The position numbers and the translations under genes were made by a program. The notes below the pieces were generated by a model. It was given only the letters and a program-made list of their open reading frames with translations, ran no database searches and had not been told where the DNA came from. This document shows, piece by piece, positions 1 through 9,971 of a stretch of DNA of 64,000 nucleotides. The stretch is from Dinoroseobacter sp. (lineage in GTDB: Bacteria; Pseudomonadota; Alphaproteobacteria; Rhodobacterales; Rhodobacteraceae), in contig JASJAW010000001.1 in assembly GCA_030066795.1 (NCBI GenBank), forward strand, positions 272,159 to 336,158, written 5' to 3'. Each line of letters begins with the position of its first letter. Position 1 is the first letter of the stretch.

Positions 1-776
1 TCTTCGGCCTCGTCCTCCACTTCCAAGTCACTGTCGCGCAGCACACGGAAGGCACAATGCCCGGACAGTTTATAGCCGGGGAAGAGGTCAGGGATTTTGT
101 GCAGCAGCAGTTCTTCAAGCGGCAGGAACCGTTTCGTCTGACCGACATCTGGCAGGCTGAGGAAGCGGTCGATCTGCGCTGGGATAGGCAAAAGAGCTTT
201 CAACTCACGCCCGTCCTTTGTGCGTTTGAGCGTTAGGGCCAGAGAAAAACCTTCGTTCGGGATAAACGGGAATGGATGCGCAGGGTCCACCGCCAGTGGT
301 GAAAGAACCGGGAAAACACCCGACATGAAGACTGCATCGATTTGCGCCTTGTCTTCCTTGGTCAGCTTCGTCCGGTCCAGAACTTTGATCCCTTCTCCTT
401 CCAGCAGCTTCAGCAGGGCTTCCAGCGTGGTTTGCTGAACTTCCATCAACTTGCGGGCCTCGGCATTGATCAGCACAAGCTGTTCTGCTGGGCTCAGGCC
501 GTCCGCGGCCGGGGTGGTATTGCCCTCGCGCGCGAGCTCCCGCAGACCTGCGACCCGGACCGAATAGAACTCGTCCAGGTTTGTTGCCGAAATCGACAGA
601 AACCGCACTCGCTCAAGCAGTGGTACCCGCGGATTCATGGCTTCTTCCAGTACGCGGAAATTGAAGGCGAGCCAGCTTAACTCACGGTTGAAGAACCGCT
701 TCGGTCCGATCCGTTGTTCCTCGGGCATCTCAATTGCAGGGGGGAACGGGTCGGCGAGAAAATTTGCGTGGGACAT
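1..776 (-). CDS. ppk1: Polyphosphate kinase 1 (N-terminal part, runs off the left edge)
   Basis: Minus-strand reading frame from ATG at 776: MSHANFLADPFPPAIEMPEEQRIGPKRFFNRELSWLAFNFRVLEEAMNPRVPLLERVRFLSISATNLDEFYSVRVAGL..., typical PPK1 N-terminus; open to the window edge. Confidence 0.93.
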   Translation of the reverse strand, partial: MSHANFLADPFPPAIEMPEEQRIGPKRFFNRELSWLAFNFRVLEEAMNPRVPLLERVRFLSISATNLDEFYSVRVAGLRELAREGNTTPAADGLSPAEQLVLINAEARKLMEVQQTTLEALLKLLEGEGIKVLDRTKLTKEDKAQIDAVFMSGVFPVLSPLAVDPAHPFPFIPNEGFSLALTLKRTKDGRELKALLPIPAQIDRFLSLPDVGQTKRFLPLEELLLHKIPDLFPGYKLSGHCAFRVLRDSDLEVEDEAE

Positions 777-819
777 GGCAATGGCGTGTGGTCGTCCGTT
801 GTATCTTTTTCAATGACGC

Positions 820-1503
820 TCAGAGATCGGAATTTGCCATACTATCGAGCACTTCACCAGCCAGTGCCGTGTTCAACTGACGGCGCTCACTCAAGGCACG
901 GTGATCGAGCTCAGCCACAAGAGTATGGGCTGCAGCGAAAGAGCGCTCCATGCGCGGAAGGAGATAGGGGATTAATTTGTCCGGCGGGCGGATCTGACGG
1001 TCCTCGAAGAGCTTGGCCAGTAGAGCTGCCAGAAGATTGTCGTCTGGCGCACCGAGCTTTGCCAGCGGCATGGCTTGGAGGCGGCTCGCAAGATCGGCGA
1101 GTACAACCGGCCACTGGGCCGGGGTTCCAAGACCGGTAACCAGCAACCTACCATTTCGCTCGGCCAGATCGTTGTGCAAGTGAAACAGCGCTTCTTGCTG
1201 GTCGATCTTTCCGAACAATTTGTCGGCATCCTCGACTACTACGCGGTCCGGCAGGTCGGGAACCACAGCGGTTTCTAGATGTTCAGCGGCCAGGATAGCC
1301 GCACCGCTTTCACGAGCGAATACGTGCGCGAGGTGTGTTTTTCCACTGCGCGCGGGCCCGCTTAGGGCCATGCGTCCTCCCGGCCAGCGCCCCCAGTCTG
1401 ATACAGCTGCGAGGGCAGTTGCATTGCAGGGTGCCTTGATGAAATCCGCGCGTCCCATCGCCGGGTCCCCAGGGAGGTCGAAGATAAGCTGTTCGGCGCT
1501 CAT
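820..1503 (-). CDS. hdaA: DnaA-like/HdaA-type AAA protein
   Basis: MSAEQLIFDLPGDPAMGRADF...LSGPARSGKTHLAHVFA...; short DnaA-AAA-like protein; start overlaps the upstream gene's stop (ATGA). Confidence 0.8.
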   Translation of the reverse strand: MSAEQLIFDLPGDPAMGRADFIKAPCNATALAAVSDWGRWPGGRMALSGPARSGKTHLAHVFARESGAAILAAEHLETAVVPDLPDRVVVEDADKLFGKIDQQEALFHLHNDLAERNGRLLVTGLGTPAQWPVVLADLASRLQAMPLAKLGAPDDNLLAALLAKLFEDRQIRPPDKLIPYLLPRMERSFAAAHTLVAELDHRALSERRQLNTALAGEVLDSMANSDL

Positions 1504-2576
1504 TCTTCGGTTTGCTCCTGTTGTGCGGCAAGCCCCTTGTATAATCGCCCGTCCTGGTAGCGGGCGACTGCAAAGCGAACAAGTACTCCGATCATGGCCG
1601 AGACGGGAACTGCGACCAACATACCAACGAAGCCGAAAATGGTGCCGAACGCCGAAAGAGCAAAAAGTAACCAAACAGGGTGCAGACCTACGGATCCACC
1701 AACGAGTTTAGGGGTGAGGTAGTTCCCCTCGATCATCTGGCCGAGAATGAAGATAAGTGCCACAGCCACGATCCAACCGGGATCGTCCCAAAATTGAAAC
1801 ACTGCGAGCCCGATGGAGAGCGCTCCGCCAACCAGTGAGCCGACATAGGGAATAAAGGTCAGAAGCCCCGCAACCGCGCCTACGACCAGTCCGAACTTCA
1901 GACCGACTGCCATCAGTGCAATGGAATAGAATGTGCCAAGGATCAGACAGACCGTGAGCTGCCCACGCACGAACCCGGCCATCACGCTATCGACTTCGCT
2001 GGCCAGTGTGCGGATCGTTGCCCGGTGGTCGCGCGGCAGCAACTCGTCAATGCGTGCGATCATGTGGTCCCAGTCGAGCAGCAGATAGAAGGCTACGACG
2101 GGGACAACCACGATAAACACGACAACCCCAATCACACCCAAGGCAGAGGCAAAGACCTGTTGCACAAGTTCGCCCGCGTTGTTTTGGATGGTTTCGCCCA
2201 ACGCGTTCAGCGACTGGCGGATCGTGCTGTTGGGGTCATCGATCACCGGGAAACGTTGACTCAGGTACGTGTCGAGCTGGCGCAGCATGTCGGGAATGGC
2301 TTCCCCAAGCGCGATTGTCTGGCTGATCAGGGTTGGCACGACCAATAGAGCCAAGACCGTGAACACGACTACGGCTGCAACGGCAATTATCGCCGTTGAA
2401 ACCGCCCGACTAAGGCCAGAGGCTTCTAGCTTGTCGGCTACAGGATCCAGAAAATAGGCAATTGCGCCGCCGACAACGAAGGGCAACATCACATCCCCGA
2501 GGAACCACAAAATGGCGAAGAATATGAGCGCCGCGGCGCTCCAATACATCACTTGTTGGCGAACAGGCAGGGCCAT
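1500..2576 (-). CDS. AI-2E family transporter (PerM-like)
   Basis: 358 aa polytopic membrane protein with PerM-like C-terminal motifs (GQMIEGNYLTPKLVGGSVGLHPVWLLFALSAFG). Confidence 0.88.
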   Translation of the reverse strand: MALPVRQQVMYWSAAALIFFAILWFLGDVMLPFVVGGAIAYFLDPVADKLEASGLSRAVSTAIIAVAAVVVFTVLALLVVPTLISQTIALGEAIPDMLRQLDTYLSQRFPVIDDPNSTIRQSLNALGETIQNNAGELVQQVFASALGVIGVVVFIVVVPVVAFYLLLDWDHMIARIDELLPRDHRATIRTLASEVDSVMAGFVRGQLTVCLILGTFYSIALMAVGLKFGLVVGAVAGLLTFIPYVGSLVGGALSIGLAVFQFWDDPGWIVAVALIFILGQMIEGNYLTPKLVGGSVGLHPVWLLFALSAFGTIFGFVGMLVAVPVSAMIGVLVRFAVARYQDGRLYKGLAAQQEQTEE

Positions 2577-2729
2577 CGGGGCTCCAAAAACTCAATTCCT
2601 GCCCCGATACATGGCGGAGTCGCACTGTAATGCCAAGGGGAAGCGCATGGTTTCGCACGATCTTGGCAAGCCCTGGGCGATGGCATAGACCGGGGCGAGT
2701 TTCGATTGCCAAAAAAGAGGCCACGCAAA

Positions 2730-4067
2730 ATGCGCCTGACCCGCTATTTCCTGCCAGTTTTGAAGGAAACGCCGTCCGAGGCACAGATTGTCAGTCACCG
2801 CTACATGTTGCGCGCGGGTATGATCAAACAGGCCTCTGCCGGCATCTATTCATGGCTGCCTTTGGGCTACAAGGTGCTGCGCCGGATTGAGCAGATTGTC
2901 CACGACGAACAGATTCGCGCTGGCCATATACCGATGCTGATGCCCACTTTGCAGTCAGCTGAGCTTTGGCGTGAATCCGGGCGATATGATGACTACGGTC
3001 AGGAGATGCTGCGCATTAAGGACCGGCATGATCGGGATATGCTCTACGGGCCCACAAACGAGGAGCTGATCACTGATATCTTCCGCTCGAACGTCTCCAG
3101 CTATCGCGACCTGCCGCTGACGCTTTATCACATCCAGTGGAAATTCCGGGACGAGATCCGCCCGAGGTTTGGCGTTATGCGAGGGCGCGAGTTTCTGATG
3201 AAGGACGGATACAATTTCGACCTCACCAAAGAAGATGCGCTACATGCTTACAACCGGCATCTCGTCAGTTATCTGCGCAGCTACGAGCGCATGGGGCTTC
3301 AAGCGATCCCGATGCGCGCCGATGGAGGACCGATTGGCGGGGACTACACCCACGAGTTTCTCGTTTTGGCCGAGACTGGTGAGTCCGAAGTGTTCTACGA
3401 CAGCGAGATCACGGACCTGACTTTCGGCGAGCGCGAGATCGACTACGACGATCACGCCCAGTGCAAGGCTGTTTTGGAAGAGTTTACCTCCCGGTATGCC
3501 CGGACGGACGAAACCCACGATGAGGCCATCTTCGCGGAGGTTCCGGAGGAACGCCGCCGGGTTGCTCGCGGGATTGAGGTGGGTCAGATTTTCTATTTTG
3601 GCACCAAGTATTCTGAAGCCATGGGCGCGAATGTACAGGGGCCAGACGGGCAATCGGTGCCTGTCCATATGGGGTCACATGGAATTGGCGTGAGCCGTCT
3701 TCTGGGCGCTATTATCGAGGCCAGCCATGACGATAAGGGAATAATCTGGCCCGAGGGGGTCACGCCTTTTCACTGCGGAATCGTCAACCTGAAGCAAGGA
3801 GACGCTGAGGCCGATGCGGCCTGCGAGAGCCTCTATAAAGCGCTGACCGCCAAAGGTCTGGAGCCGCTTTATGACGACCGGAAGGAGCGGGCTGGCGGAA
3901 AGTTTGCGACGATGGACCTTATCGGCCTGCCATGGCGCATCACGGTTGGTCCGCGAGGATTGAAAAACGGTGTTGTTGAGCTGACCAGCCGCCGTACGGG
4001 CGAAAGCGAAGAAATGTCGCCCGAGGCTGCCGCAGCGCGCGTGGCCGAGATCTACGCCGGGGTCTAA
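2730..4067 (+). CDS. proS: Prolyl-tRNA synthetase
   Basis: [50 protein letters not shown]...; class II aaRS motifs; in-frame TTG at 2706 is an alternative start. Confidence 0.96.
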   Translation: MRLTRYFLPVLKETPSEAQIVSHRYMLRAGMIKQASAGIYSWLPLGYKVLRRIEQIVHDEQIRAGHIPMLMPTLQSAELWRESGRYDDYGQEMLRIKDRHDRDMLYGPTNEELITDIFRSNVSSYRDLPLTLYHIQWKFRDEIRPRFGVMRGREFLMKDGYNFDLTKEDALHAYNRHLVSYLRSYERMGLQAIPMRADGGPIGGDYTHEFLVLAETGESEVFYDSEITDLTFGEREIDYDDHAQCKAVLEEFTSRYARTDETHDEAIFAEVPEERRRVARGIEVGQIFYFGTKYSEAMGANVQGPDGQSVPVHMGSHGIGVSRLLGAIIEASHDDKGIIWPEGVTPFHCGIVNLKQGDAEADAACESLYKALTAKGLEPLYDDRKERAGGKFATMDLIGLPWRITVGPRGLKNGVVELTSRRTGESEEMSPEAAAARVAEIYAGV

Positions 4068-4070
4068 ACG

Positions 4071-4637
4071 ATGGCCGAGAAACACGGGATGGAAATCGAC
4101 TGGGCGGAGCTGCCGCAGCCCGTGGATGACGGGGCGACCGACCATTTGGAAGGGATGGCTTTGCCGCCGGTCGTGCTCAGCTCTACAGCAGGCGGCAAGG
4201 TGGACCTGTCAACCCTCTCAGGAACGGTCGTTCTGTATATTTATCCAATGACCGGAACGCCCGGCGTTGCCTTGCCGGACGGATGGAATGATATCCCCGG
4301 AGCACGGGGCTGCACGCCGCAATCCTGTTCCTTCCGCGATCACTATGCGGAGTTGACGGCGGCGGGTGCCGCCGCAGTCTTCGGGATCTCAACACAGAGC
4401 CCTGAAGCGCAAGCAGAGGCAGCCGAGCGGTTGCATTTGCCCTTCCCACTGCTGTCCGATGTGGCCGGTGCTCTGAGCGAGGCGCTGTCGCTGCCAACGT
4501 TTGAGACTGCGCAAGGCACGCATCATAAGCGGGTCACATTGATCGCGCGCGACGGACAGGTCGTGGCACGGTTCTATCCAGTGTTTCCGCCAGACTCTGA
4601 TGCTCCGACCGTGCTGGCCTGGCTTGAGCAGCACTGA
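4071..4637 (+). CDS. Peroxiredoxin (AhpC/TSA-like)
   Basis: 188 aa with YPMTGTPG...GCTPQSCSFRDHYAEL redox-Cys motif. Confidence 0.85.
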   Translation: MAEKHGMEIDWAELPQPVDDGATDHLEGMALPPVVLSSTAGGKVDLSTLSGTVVLYIYPMTGTPGVALPDGWNDIPGARGCTPQSCSFRDHYAELTAAGAAAVFGISTQSPEAQAEAAERLHLPFPLLSDVAGALSEALSLPTFETAQGTHHKRVTLIARDGQVVARFYPVFPPDSDAPTVLAWLEQH

Positions 4638-4863
4638 GCGCACTGTCTGTTTGCGACGTCTGCGCTGACGGAATTCTTACAGACCCCTGTTCTTGCCCAT
4701 GCGAGCTTTTGGACAAGAGGAGGAAGCGCATGTCCGGAGATACATGGCGCATAACACTGGTGATCCGCACCATCGGGGCGGCGCGAGGGAACGCGGCGCG
4801 GGGTGGGCCTTCGGGCCGGCACTAACTTTAACCCTGGTCCCGTCGCCAAAATTCCGGATTGCC

Positions 4864-6411
4864 ATGACTACACCTGCTTCCCGCCGCTCTGGCGGTAGAT
4901 CCGCCCGCCGCGCTTTGCGCGCGGCACCTCTTGCCGCTGACAAACGCCCGGTCCGCGCGGGCTTGTCCGGAGGCTCCTATGCTCCGCTCAGCGCGGCCGA
5001 GATCCAACGTATCCACGATACCGCATTGCAGGTTCTGGAAGAAATTGGTTTGGCCGACGCGCCGCCTTCTGGCGTGGCGGCGATGACCGCCGTCGGCGCC
5101 ATCCAAGGTGAGGACGGACGCCTGAGGTTTCCGCCCGCTGTGGTAGAGGACGCGCTCGCCAATGCAGCGCGGGATGTCACCCTACACGGCCGCGATCCGC
5201 GCCACGACTTACATCTTAGCGGTAAGAGCGTGCATTTCGGAACAGCGGGGGCTGCCGTGAACATGGTAGAAGCCGACGGATGCAGCTATCGCGAAAGCAC
5301 GCTTCAGGACCTGTTCGATGCCTGCCGGATCGCAGACCAGCTCGACAATATTCACTTTGTGCAGCGCCCCATCGTGGCGCGTGATATCACCAACAATCTG
5401 GAGCTCGACCTGAACACGGTTTACGCTTGTTGCGCGGGCACCACCAAGCATATCGGCGCCTCAATCTCAGAGCCGGGAAACGAGATGGAGTGTCTCGAGC
5501 TTCTGCACATGATTGCGGGGGGAGAAGTCGCGTGGCGTGCGCGACCTTTCGTGTCCAACACAAACTGTTTCGTTGTGCCGCCTTTGAAGTTTGCCACAGA
5601 AAGCTGCCAGGCCATGGAGGGGTGTATCCGCGGTGGTATGCCCGTGCTGCTTCTAAGCGCGGGAATGGCTGGGGCCACTGCGCCCGCAACACTGGCGGGG
5701 GCAATTGTCCAGGCGGTGGCCGAGTGCCTCGCGGGACTCGTCTATGTCAACGCTATCTCGCCTGGGCACCCCGCTGTTTTCGGGACATGGCCCTTCGTTG
5801 TAGACCTGCGCACGGGGGCGATGTCCATCGGCTCGGGCGAACAGGCGCTGCTAAGCGCCGGGTGCGCGCAGATGCATCAGTTCTACGGATTGCCCGGCGG
5901 AGCGGCAGCCGGAGCGTCGGACGCCAAGCTGCCGGATATGCAGGCCGGATGGGAACAGATGTGTTCCAACGTCATGGCGGGGCTTGCAGGCCTGAATATG
6001 GTTTATGAGGCGGCCGGGATGCATGCATCTCTTCTGGGTTTCTGTCACGAGAGCCTGATATTGGGCGATGACATGATCGGGCAGGCTTTGCGATGCGTGA
6101 AGGGGATCGAGGTAACCGATGACACACTGGCGGTGGAGGCGATGCGCGAGGTCTGTCTCGGGGGCCCGGGCCACTATCTGGGCGTCGGCGATACACTGGC
6201 GCGGATGGAAACAGATTATGTCTATCCCGCGTTTGGCAATCGGATGAGCCCCAAAGAGTGGGAGGAAGCGCAAAAGCCCGATCTCGTCGCGCAAGCTACG
6301 GCTCGCAAAGAGGTAGTTCTTGCGACAAAACCCGCTTCAGCTTTCCCAGCCACACTCAAGGAAAAAATCCGGAGTCGGTTTCCAATTCACTTGGCAGAGG
6401 TCGAAAGCTAA
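4864..6411 (+). CDS. Trimethylamine methyltransferase family protein (MttB-like, no in-frame amber codon)
   Basis: 516 aa: YAPLSAAEIQRIHDTALQVLEEIGLADAP...GPGHYLGVGDTLARMETDYVYPAFGNR; MttB superfamily signature. Confidence 0.88.
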   Translation: MTTPASRRSGGRSARRALRAAPLAADKRPVRAGLSGGSYAPLSAAEIQRIHDTALQVLEEIGLADAPPSGVAAMTAVGAIQGEDGRLRFPPAVVEDALANAARDVTLHGRDPRHDLHLSGKSVHFGTAGAAVNMVEADGCSYRESTLQDLFDACRIADQLDNIHFVQRPIVARDITNNLELDLNTVYACCAGTTKHIGASISEPGNEMECLELLHMIAGGEVAWRARPFVSNTNCFVVPPLKFATESCQAMEGCIRGGMPVLLLSAGMAGATAPATLAGAIVQAVAECLAGLVYVNAISPGHPAVFGTWPFVVDLRTGAMSIGSGEQALLSAGCAQMHQFYGLPGGAAAGASDAKLPDMQAGWEQMCSNVMAGLAGLNMVYEAAGMHASLLGFCHESLILGDDMIGQALRCVKGIEVTDDTLAVEAMREVCLGGPGHYLGVGDTLARMETDYVYPAFGNRMSPKEWEEAQKPDLVAQATARKEVVLATKPASAFPATLKEKIRSRFPIHLAEVES

Positions 6412-6526
6412 GATCCTTACTTAGCATTTTGTGATGCGAAAAAACTGTGCTTTAGTATGGGTATAGACAGAATTTCTCGCGTCTGAATTGGCGGGAAGCC
6501 TTGATTGAAGCTAACGGAGAGCCCCA

Positions 6527-7213
6527 ATGTTTAAACGTACTCTTGCCGAGTTCATCGGCACCTTCTGGCTGGTTTTCGGCGGCTGTGGCAGCGCGTTGTT
6601 GGCGGCTGGTGTTGCCGATGTTGGAATCGGCTGGCTAGGGGTTAGTCTTGCATTTGGCCTGACCGTCATGACCATGGCCTATGCCGTGGGCGGCATCTCG
6701 GGTGGGCATTTCAACCCGGCTGTGACACTCGGTCTTACGGTCGCAGGCAAGTTCGAAGTCAAGGACATCGCGCCGTATTGGGTGGCACAGCTTCTGGGTG
6801 GGGCGACTGCTGCAGGCATCCTCTTCATTATCGTTTCCGGTCAGGCCGAGTTTGCAGGTGTAGGCAGCTTTGCCTCCAACGGCTACGGAGAAGCGTCGCC
6901 AGCCGGTTACAACATGGTCGCGGCCCTTGTTGCTGAGACGGTACTGACGGCCGTCTTTCTGATTGTGATCCTGGGGTCTACCTCGCTCAAGGTACCCGAA
7001 GGGTTCGCGCCCATAGCAATCGGGCTCTGCTTGACACTTATTCACCTGATCTTGATCCCGGTGACCAACACTTCAGTCAATCCTGCACGCTCAACCGCGA
7101 TGGCGATCTATGCCGATGCGCCTGCGATGGCGCAGCTGTGGCTCTTCTGGGTGGCGCCTCTTGCCGGCGGCGTAATCGGTGCGTTGATCTGGGCTGCCTT
7201 TGACGAGGATTGA
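6527..7213 (+). CDS. aqpZ: Aquaporin Z-type MIP channel
   Basis: Two NPA motifs ([21 protein letters not shown]). Confidence 0.95.
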   Translation: MFKRTLAEFIGTFWLVFGGCGSALLAAGVADVGIGWLGVSLAFGLTVMTMAYAVGGISGGHFNPAVTLGLTVAGKFEVKDIAPYWVAQLLGGATAAGILFIIVSGQAEFAGVGSFASNGYGEASPAGYNMVAALVAETVLTAVFLIVILGSTSLKVPEGFAPIAIGLCLTLIHLILIPVTNTSVNPARSTAMAIYADAPAMAQLWLFWVAPLAGGVIGALIWAAFDED

Positions 7214-7287
7214 TCCGCTTTGCAGTTGGGGTGATTGACCTCCGCCGCAGGCACGATAAGACCAAGGGGACCTAGTCGGAGTTCCCC

Positions 7288-8574
7288 TTGGCCACCTCGC
7301 CACCGCCTTTTTCCCGCTACGAAAGGATGATCGCCTGGCGCTACCTGCGCGCGCGCCGCGCTGAGGGTGGCGTGAGCGTTATGACCTGGATCAGCCTGAT
7401 TGGGATCACGCTGGCGGTGATGGCGCTGATTGCCACAATGTCGGTGCGTTCAGGCTTTCGGGCAGAATTCGTCGATACCATTTTGGGCGCGAACGCGCAT
7501 ATCGCTGTCTATGGCAGTTTTTATAACCAGGAGACTGGCGAAACCTCGCGTTTGTTACCCGAGGCGGACGCCATGGCCACGCGGATCGCAGAGCTACCGG
7601 GGGTCACCCGTGCTGCACCCTTGATCCGTGGGCAGGTGATTAGCACGCATGACGGTCGCACGTCCGGTGCGGAAGTTTATGGGCTGTCCGCCCAAGATCT
7701 TCTTAGCTTGCCGGGAATTGCAAATGATGAAACCGGGCGGGGCCAACTTGAGAGGTTCGGCGATGGGGTCGCCATCGGGTCGGGCATTTCCAGGGAACTG
7801 GGCTTACAGGTAGGTGAGCAAATCCGCCTGATTTCGCCGGATGGGGTCAAAACGCCTTTCGGGACCAGCCCGCGTGTCAAGACATACGAGGTCGTCTATA
7901 TCTTCTCTCTCGGTCGCTACGATATCGACCGTACCCGTATCTATATGCCCTTTGCCGAGGCACAGGACTATTTCAATCGCGACGGCGGGGCAGACGAGAT
8001 CGAGGTGATGGTCTCCAACCCCGAAAACATAGATGTCTGGCGCGGGTCAGTGCTGGAAGCGGCGGGGCCAAGCACATTTCTGTGGACGTGGGAGGACAGC
8101 GCCAGTGCGTTCCTCCGCGCGCTCGAGATCGAAGACAATGTAATGTTCATTATCATGGCGATCCTCGTTCTGATTGCGGCCATGAACATCGTCTCGGGCC
8201 TGATCATGCTGGTGAAGAACAAAGGCCGCGATATTGGGATACTGCGCACAATTGGGCTGACAGAGGGCGCGGTATTACGGGTGTTTTTCCTGTGTGGCGC
8301 GGCGACGGGTATTCTTGGAACGGTATTCGGGGTCATCCTCGGATGCCTTTTCGCGATTTATATCGACCAGATATTCAGCTTTGTGAACTGGGTCGGCGGC
8401 GGAGGTGTTTGGGACCCGTCCATTCGCGGGATCTATGAGGTGCCGGCCCGGCTGGAGCTTGGCAACGTTTTGTCAGCGGTTTTCCTGTCGCTGGGCCTCT
8501 CGTTTTGCGTGACGTATTTTCCGGCCCGCCGCGCGGCGCGAATGAATCCGGTGGAGGCGTTGCGGTATGAGTGA
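7288..8574 (+). CDS. lolC: Lipoprotein-releasing ABC transporter permease (LolC/E)
   Basis: [50 protein letters not shown]...; overlaps lolD; TTG start inferred. Confidence 0.93.
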   Translation: MATSPPPFSRYERMIAWRYLRARRAEGGVSVMTWISLIGITLAVMALIATMSVRSGFRAEFVDTILGANAHIAVYGSFYNQETGETSRLLPEADAMATRIAELPGVTRAAPLIRGQVISTHDGRTSGAEVYGLSAQDLLSLPGIANDETGRGQLERFGDGVAIGSGISRELGLQVGEQIRLISPDGVKTPFGTSPRVKTYEVVYIFSLGRYDIDRTRIYMPFAEAQDYFNRDGGADEIEVMVSNPENIDVWRGSVLEAAGPSTFLWTWEDSASAFLRALEIEDNVMFIIMAILVLIAAMNIVSGLIMLVKNKGRDIGILRTIGLTEGAVLRVFFLCGAATGILGTVFGVILGCLFAIYIDQIFSFVNWVGGGGVWDPSIRGIYEVPARLELGNVLSAVFLSLGLSFCVTYFPARRAARMNPVEALRYE

Positions 8575-9250
8575 TGCCGTGCTGGAGGCCACAGGGCTGA
8601 CCAAGTCCTACCGCAAAGGTACGGCTGGAGAGATTGCGGTGCTGCGCGGGGTTGACCTGCGGGTTACGCGCGGTGAGGTCGTTGCGCTCGTGGCGCCATC
8701 GGGTGCGGGGAAGTCGACGCTTCTTCATATTGCCGGCCTGCTGGATAAAGCCGACGATGGCTCGCTGAGCCTTGGTGGGCGTGACATAGCCGGGCTGGAC
8801 GACAGTGCGCGTACAGCAATCCGTCGCGCGGATGTCGGCTTCATTTATCAGTTCCACCACCTGCTTCCGGAGTTTTCAGCGCTGGAAAATATCATCTTGC
8901 CGCAGCTGGCAAACGGCACGAGCCACGCGGCCGCACGATCACGGGCAGAGGATCTTCTTGACGGGGTCGGGCTTGCCGCACGCGGCGATCACCGTCCTGC
9001 AGCGCTGTCCGGGGGCGAGCAGCAACGCGTCGCCTTTTGCCGTGCATTGGCCAATGCGCCGCAATTGCTGCTTGCGGACGAGCCGACGGGAAATCTGGAC
9101 CCGGATACATCGGACACCGTCTTCAATGCGATGATGGCGCATGTGCGCGGCACAGGTCTTTCAGCCCTGATCGCCACCCACAACCTGGATCTGGCCGCGC
9201 GCATGGACCGTGCCGTCCGGTTGGACGGTGGTGTTTTGGTTCCAGCCTGA
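8567..9250 (+). CDS. lolD: Lipoprotein-releasing ABC transporter ATP-binding protein
   Basis: Walker [10 protein letters not shown]-like (APSGAGKST), [26 protein letters not shown]; 8-nt overlap with lolC. Confidence 0.93.
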   Translation: MSDAVLEATGLTKSYRKGTAGEIAVLRGVDLRVTRGEVVALVAPSGAGKSTLLHIAGLLDKADDGSLSLGGRDIAGLDDSARTAIRRADVGFIYQFHHLLPEFSALENIILPQLANGTSHAAARSRAEDLLDGVGLAARGDHRPAALSGGEQQRVAFCRALANAPQLLLADEPTGNLDPDTSDTVFNAMMAHVRGTGLSALIATHNLDLAARMDRAVRLDGGVLVPA

Positions 9251-9287
9251 TCGGCTCACGCGAAGTTTTGTGTTTTGTGAGCGACCG

Positions 9288-9318
9288 GGCTCCTACGTTG
9301 TCGAGCAACACAGGAGCC
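9288..9318 (+). promoter_or_regulatory. Hairpin containing the likely Shine-Dalgarno of the downstream gene
   Basis: GGCTCCT-ac-GTTG-tcgag-CAAC-ac-AGGAGCC; AGGAG lies in the 3' arm, ATG at 9323. Confidence 0.5.
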
Positions 9319-9322
9319 TCGT

Positions 9323-9964
9323 ATGCGATCCCTTATTCTTGCGTCTGCAATTGCCTTAACAAGCCTGCCCATAGCCGCCGAACCCATACCGTTTGACGGG
9401 GCCTGGAAAACGCAGAGATTTTCGCTGTTCTCGTCGAATACGTACCGGTTCAAGGGCAGCGAATTGGATGTGCTTTCGGACGGCTCGGTTTCAATGGCGT
9501 ACGTCGCGCTGGACTCGTCCCGCTGGGACGCGCGGGATGCGCAGTGGAACTGGAGTGTAGTGGAAGGTGTCGCAGCGACTGACCTGACCCGCAAGGGAGG
9601 CGATGATCGTAACCTCGCTCTTTACTTCGTGTTTTTGCCTCAGGCAGAGGCGGAGCGGTTGCGTGGCGGGAATATTCGCAAGCTGTTGGGCAATGAACAA
9701 GCGCGCGTGCTGGTCTATGTCTGGGGTGGCGAGCATGGCCGCAATCAGCAACTGGACAGTCCCTATCTGGGCGCACGCGGGAAAACGGTCGTCTTGCGCA
9801 ACGCCGGAACCGGCTCACACCGCGAAGATGTTGACCTCGCCCGCGACTACCAGCGCGCCTTTGGCAGCCAAGTAGAAGCGCTTGTCGGACTGGCCGTCAG
9901 TGCTGACAGCGATGATACGGACGGGGCTATCCGTGCGCGCATCGCCGGGCTAAGGCTGGAGTAG
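9323..9964 (+). CDS. DUF3047-like secreted protein
   Basis: Signal peptide, then WKTQRFSLFSSNTYRFKGSELDVLSDGSVSMAY...; matches remembered DUF3047 pattern. Confidence 0.75.
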   Translation: MRSLILASAIALTSLPIAAEPIPFDGAWKTQRFSLFSSNTYRFKGSELDVLSDGSVSMAYVALDSSRWDARDAQWNWSVVEGVAATDLTRKGGDDRNLALYFVFLPQAEAERLRGGNIRKLLGNEQARVLVYVWGGEHGRNQQLDSPYLGARGKTVVLRNAGTGSHREDVDLARDYQRAFGSQVEALVGLAVSADSDDTDGAIRARIAGLRLE

Positions 9965-9971
9965 GAGCCTG

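Noticed and set aside
4693-4863. 57-aa N-terminal extension of the MttB-like ORF
   Set aside because: Low-complexity sequence without homology pattern; ATG at 4864 gives a more typical N-terminus.
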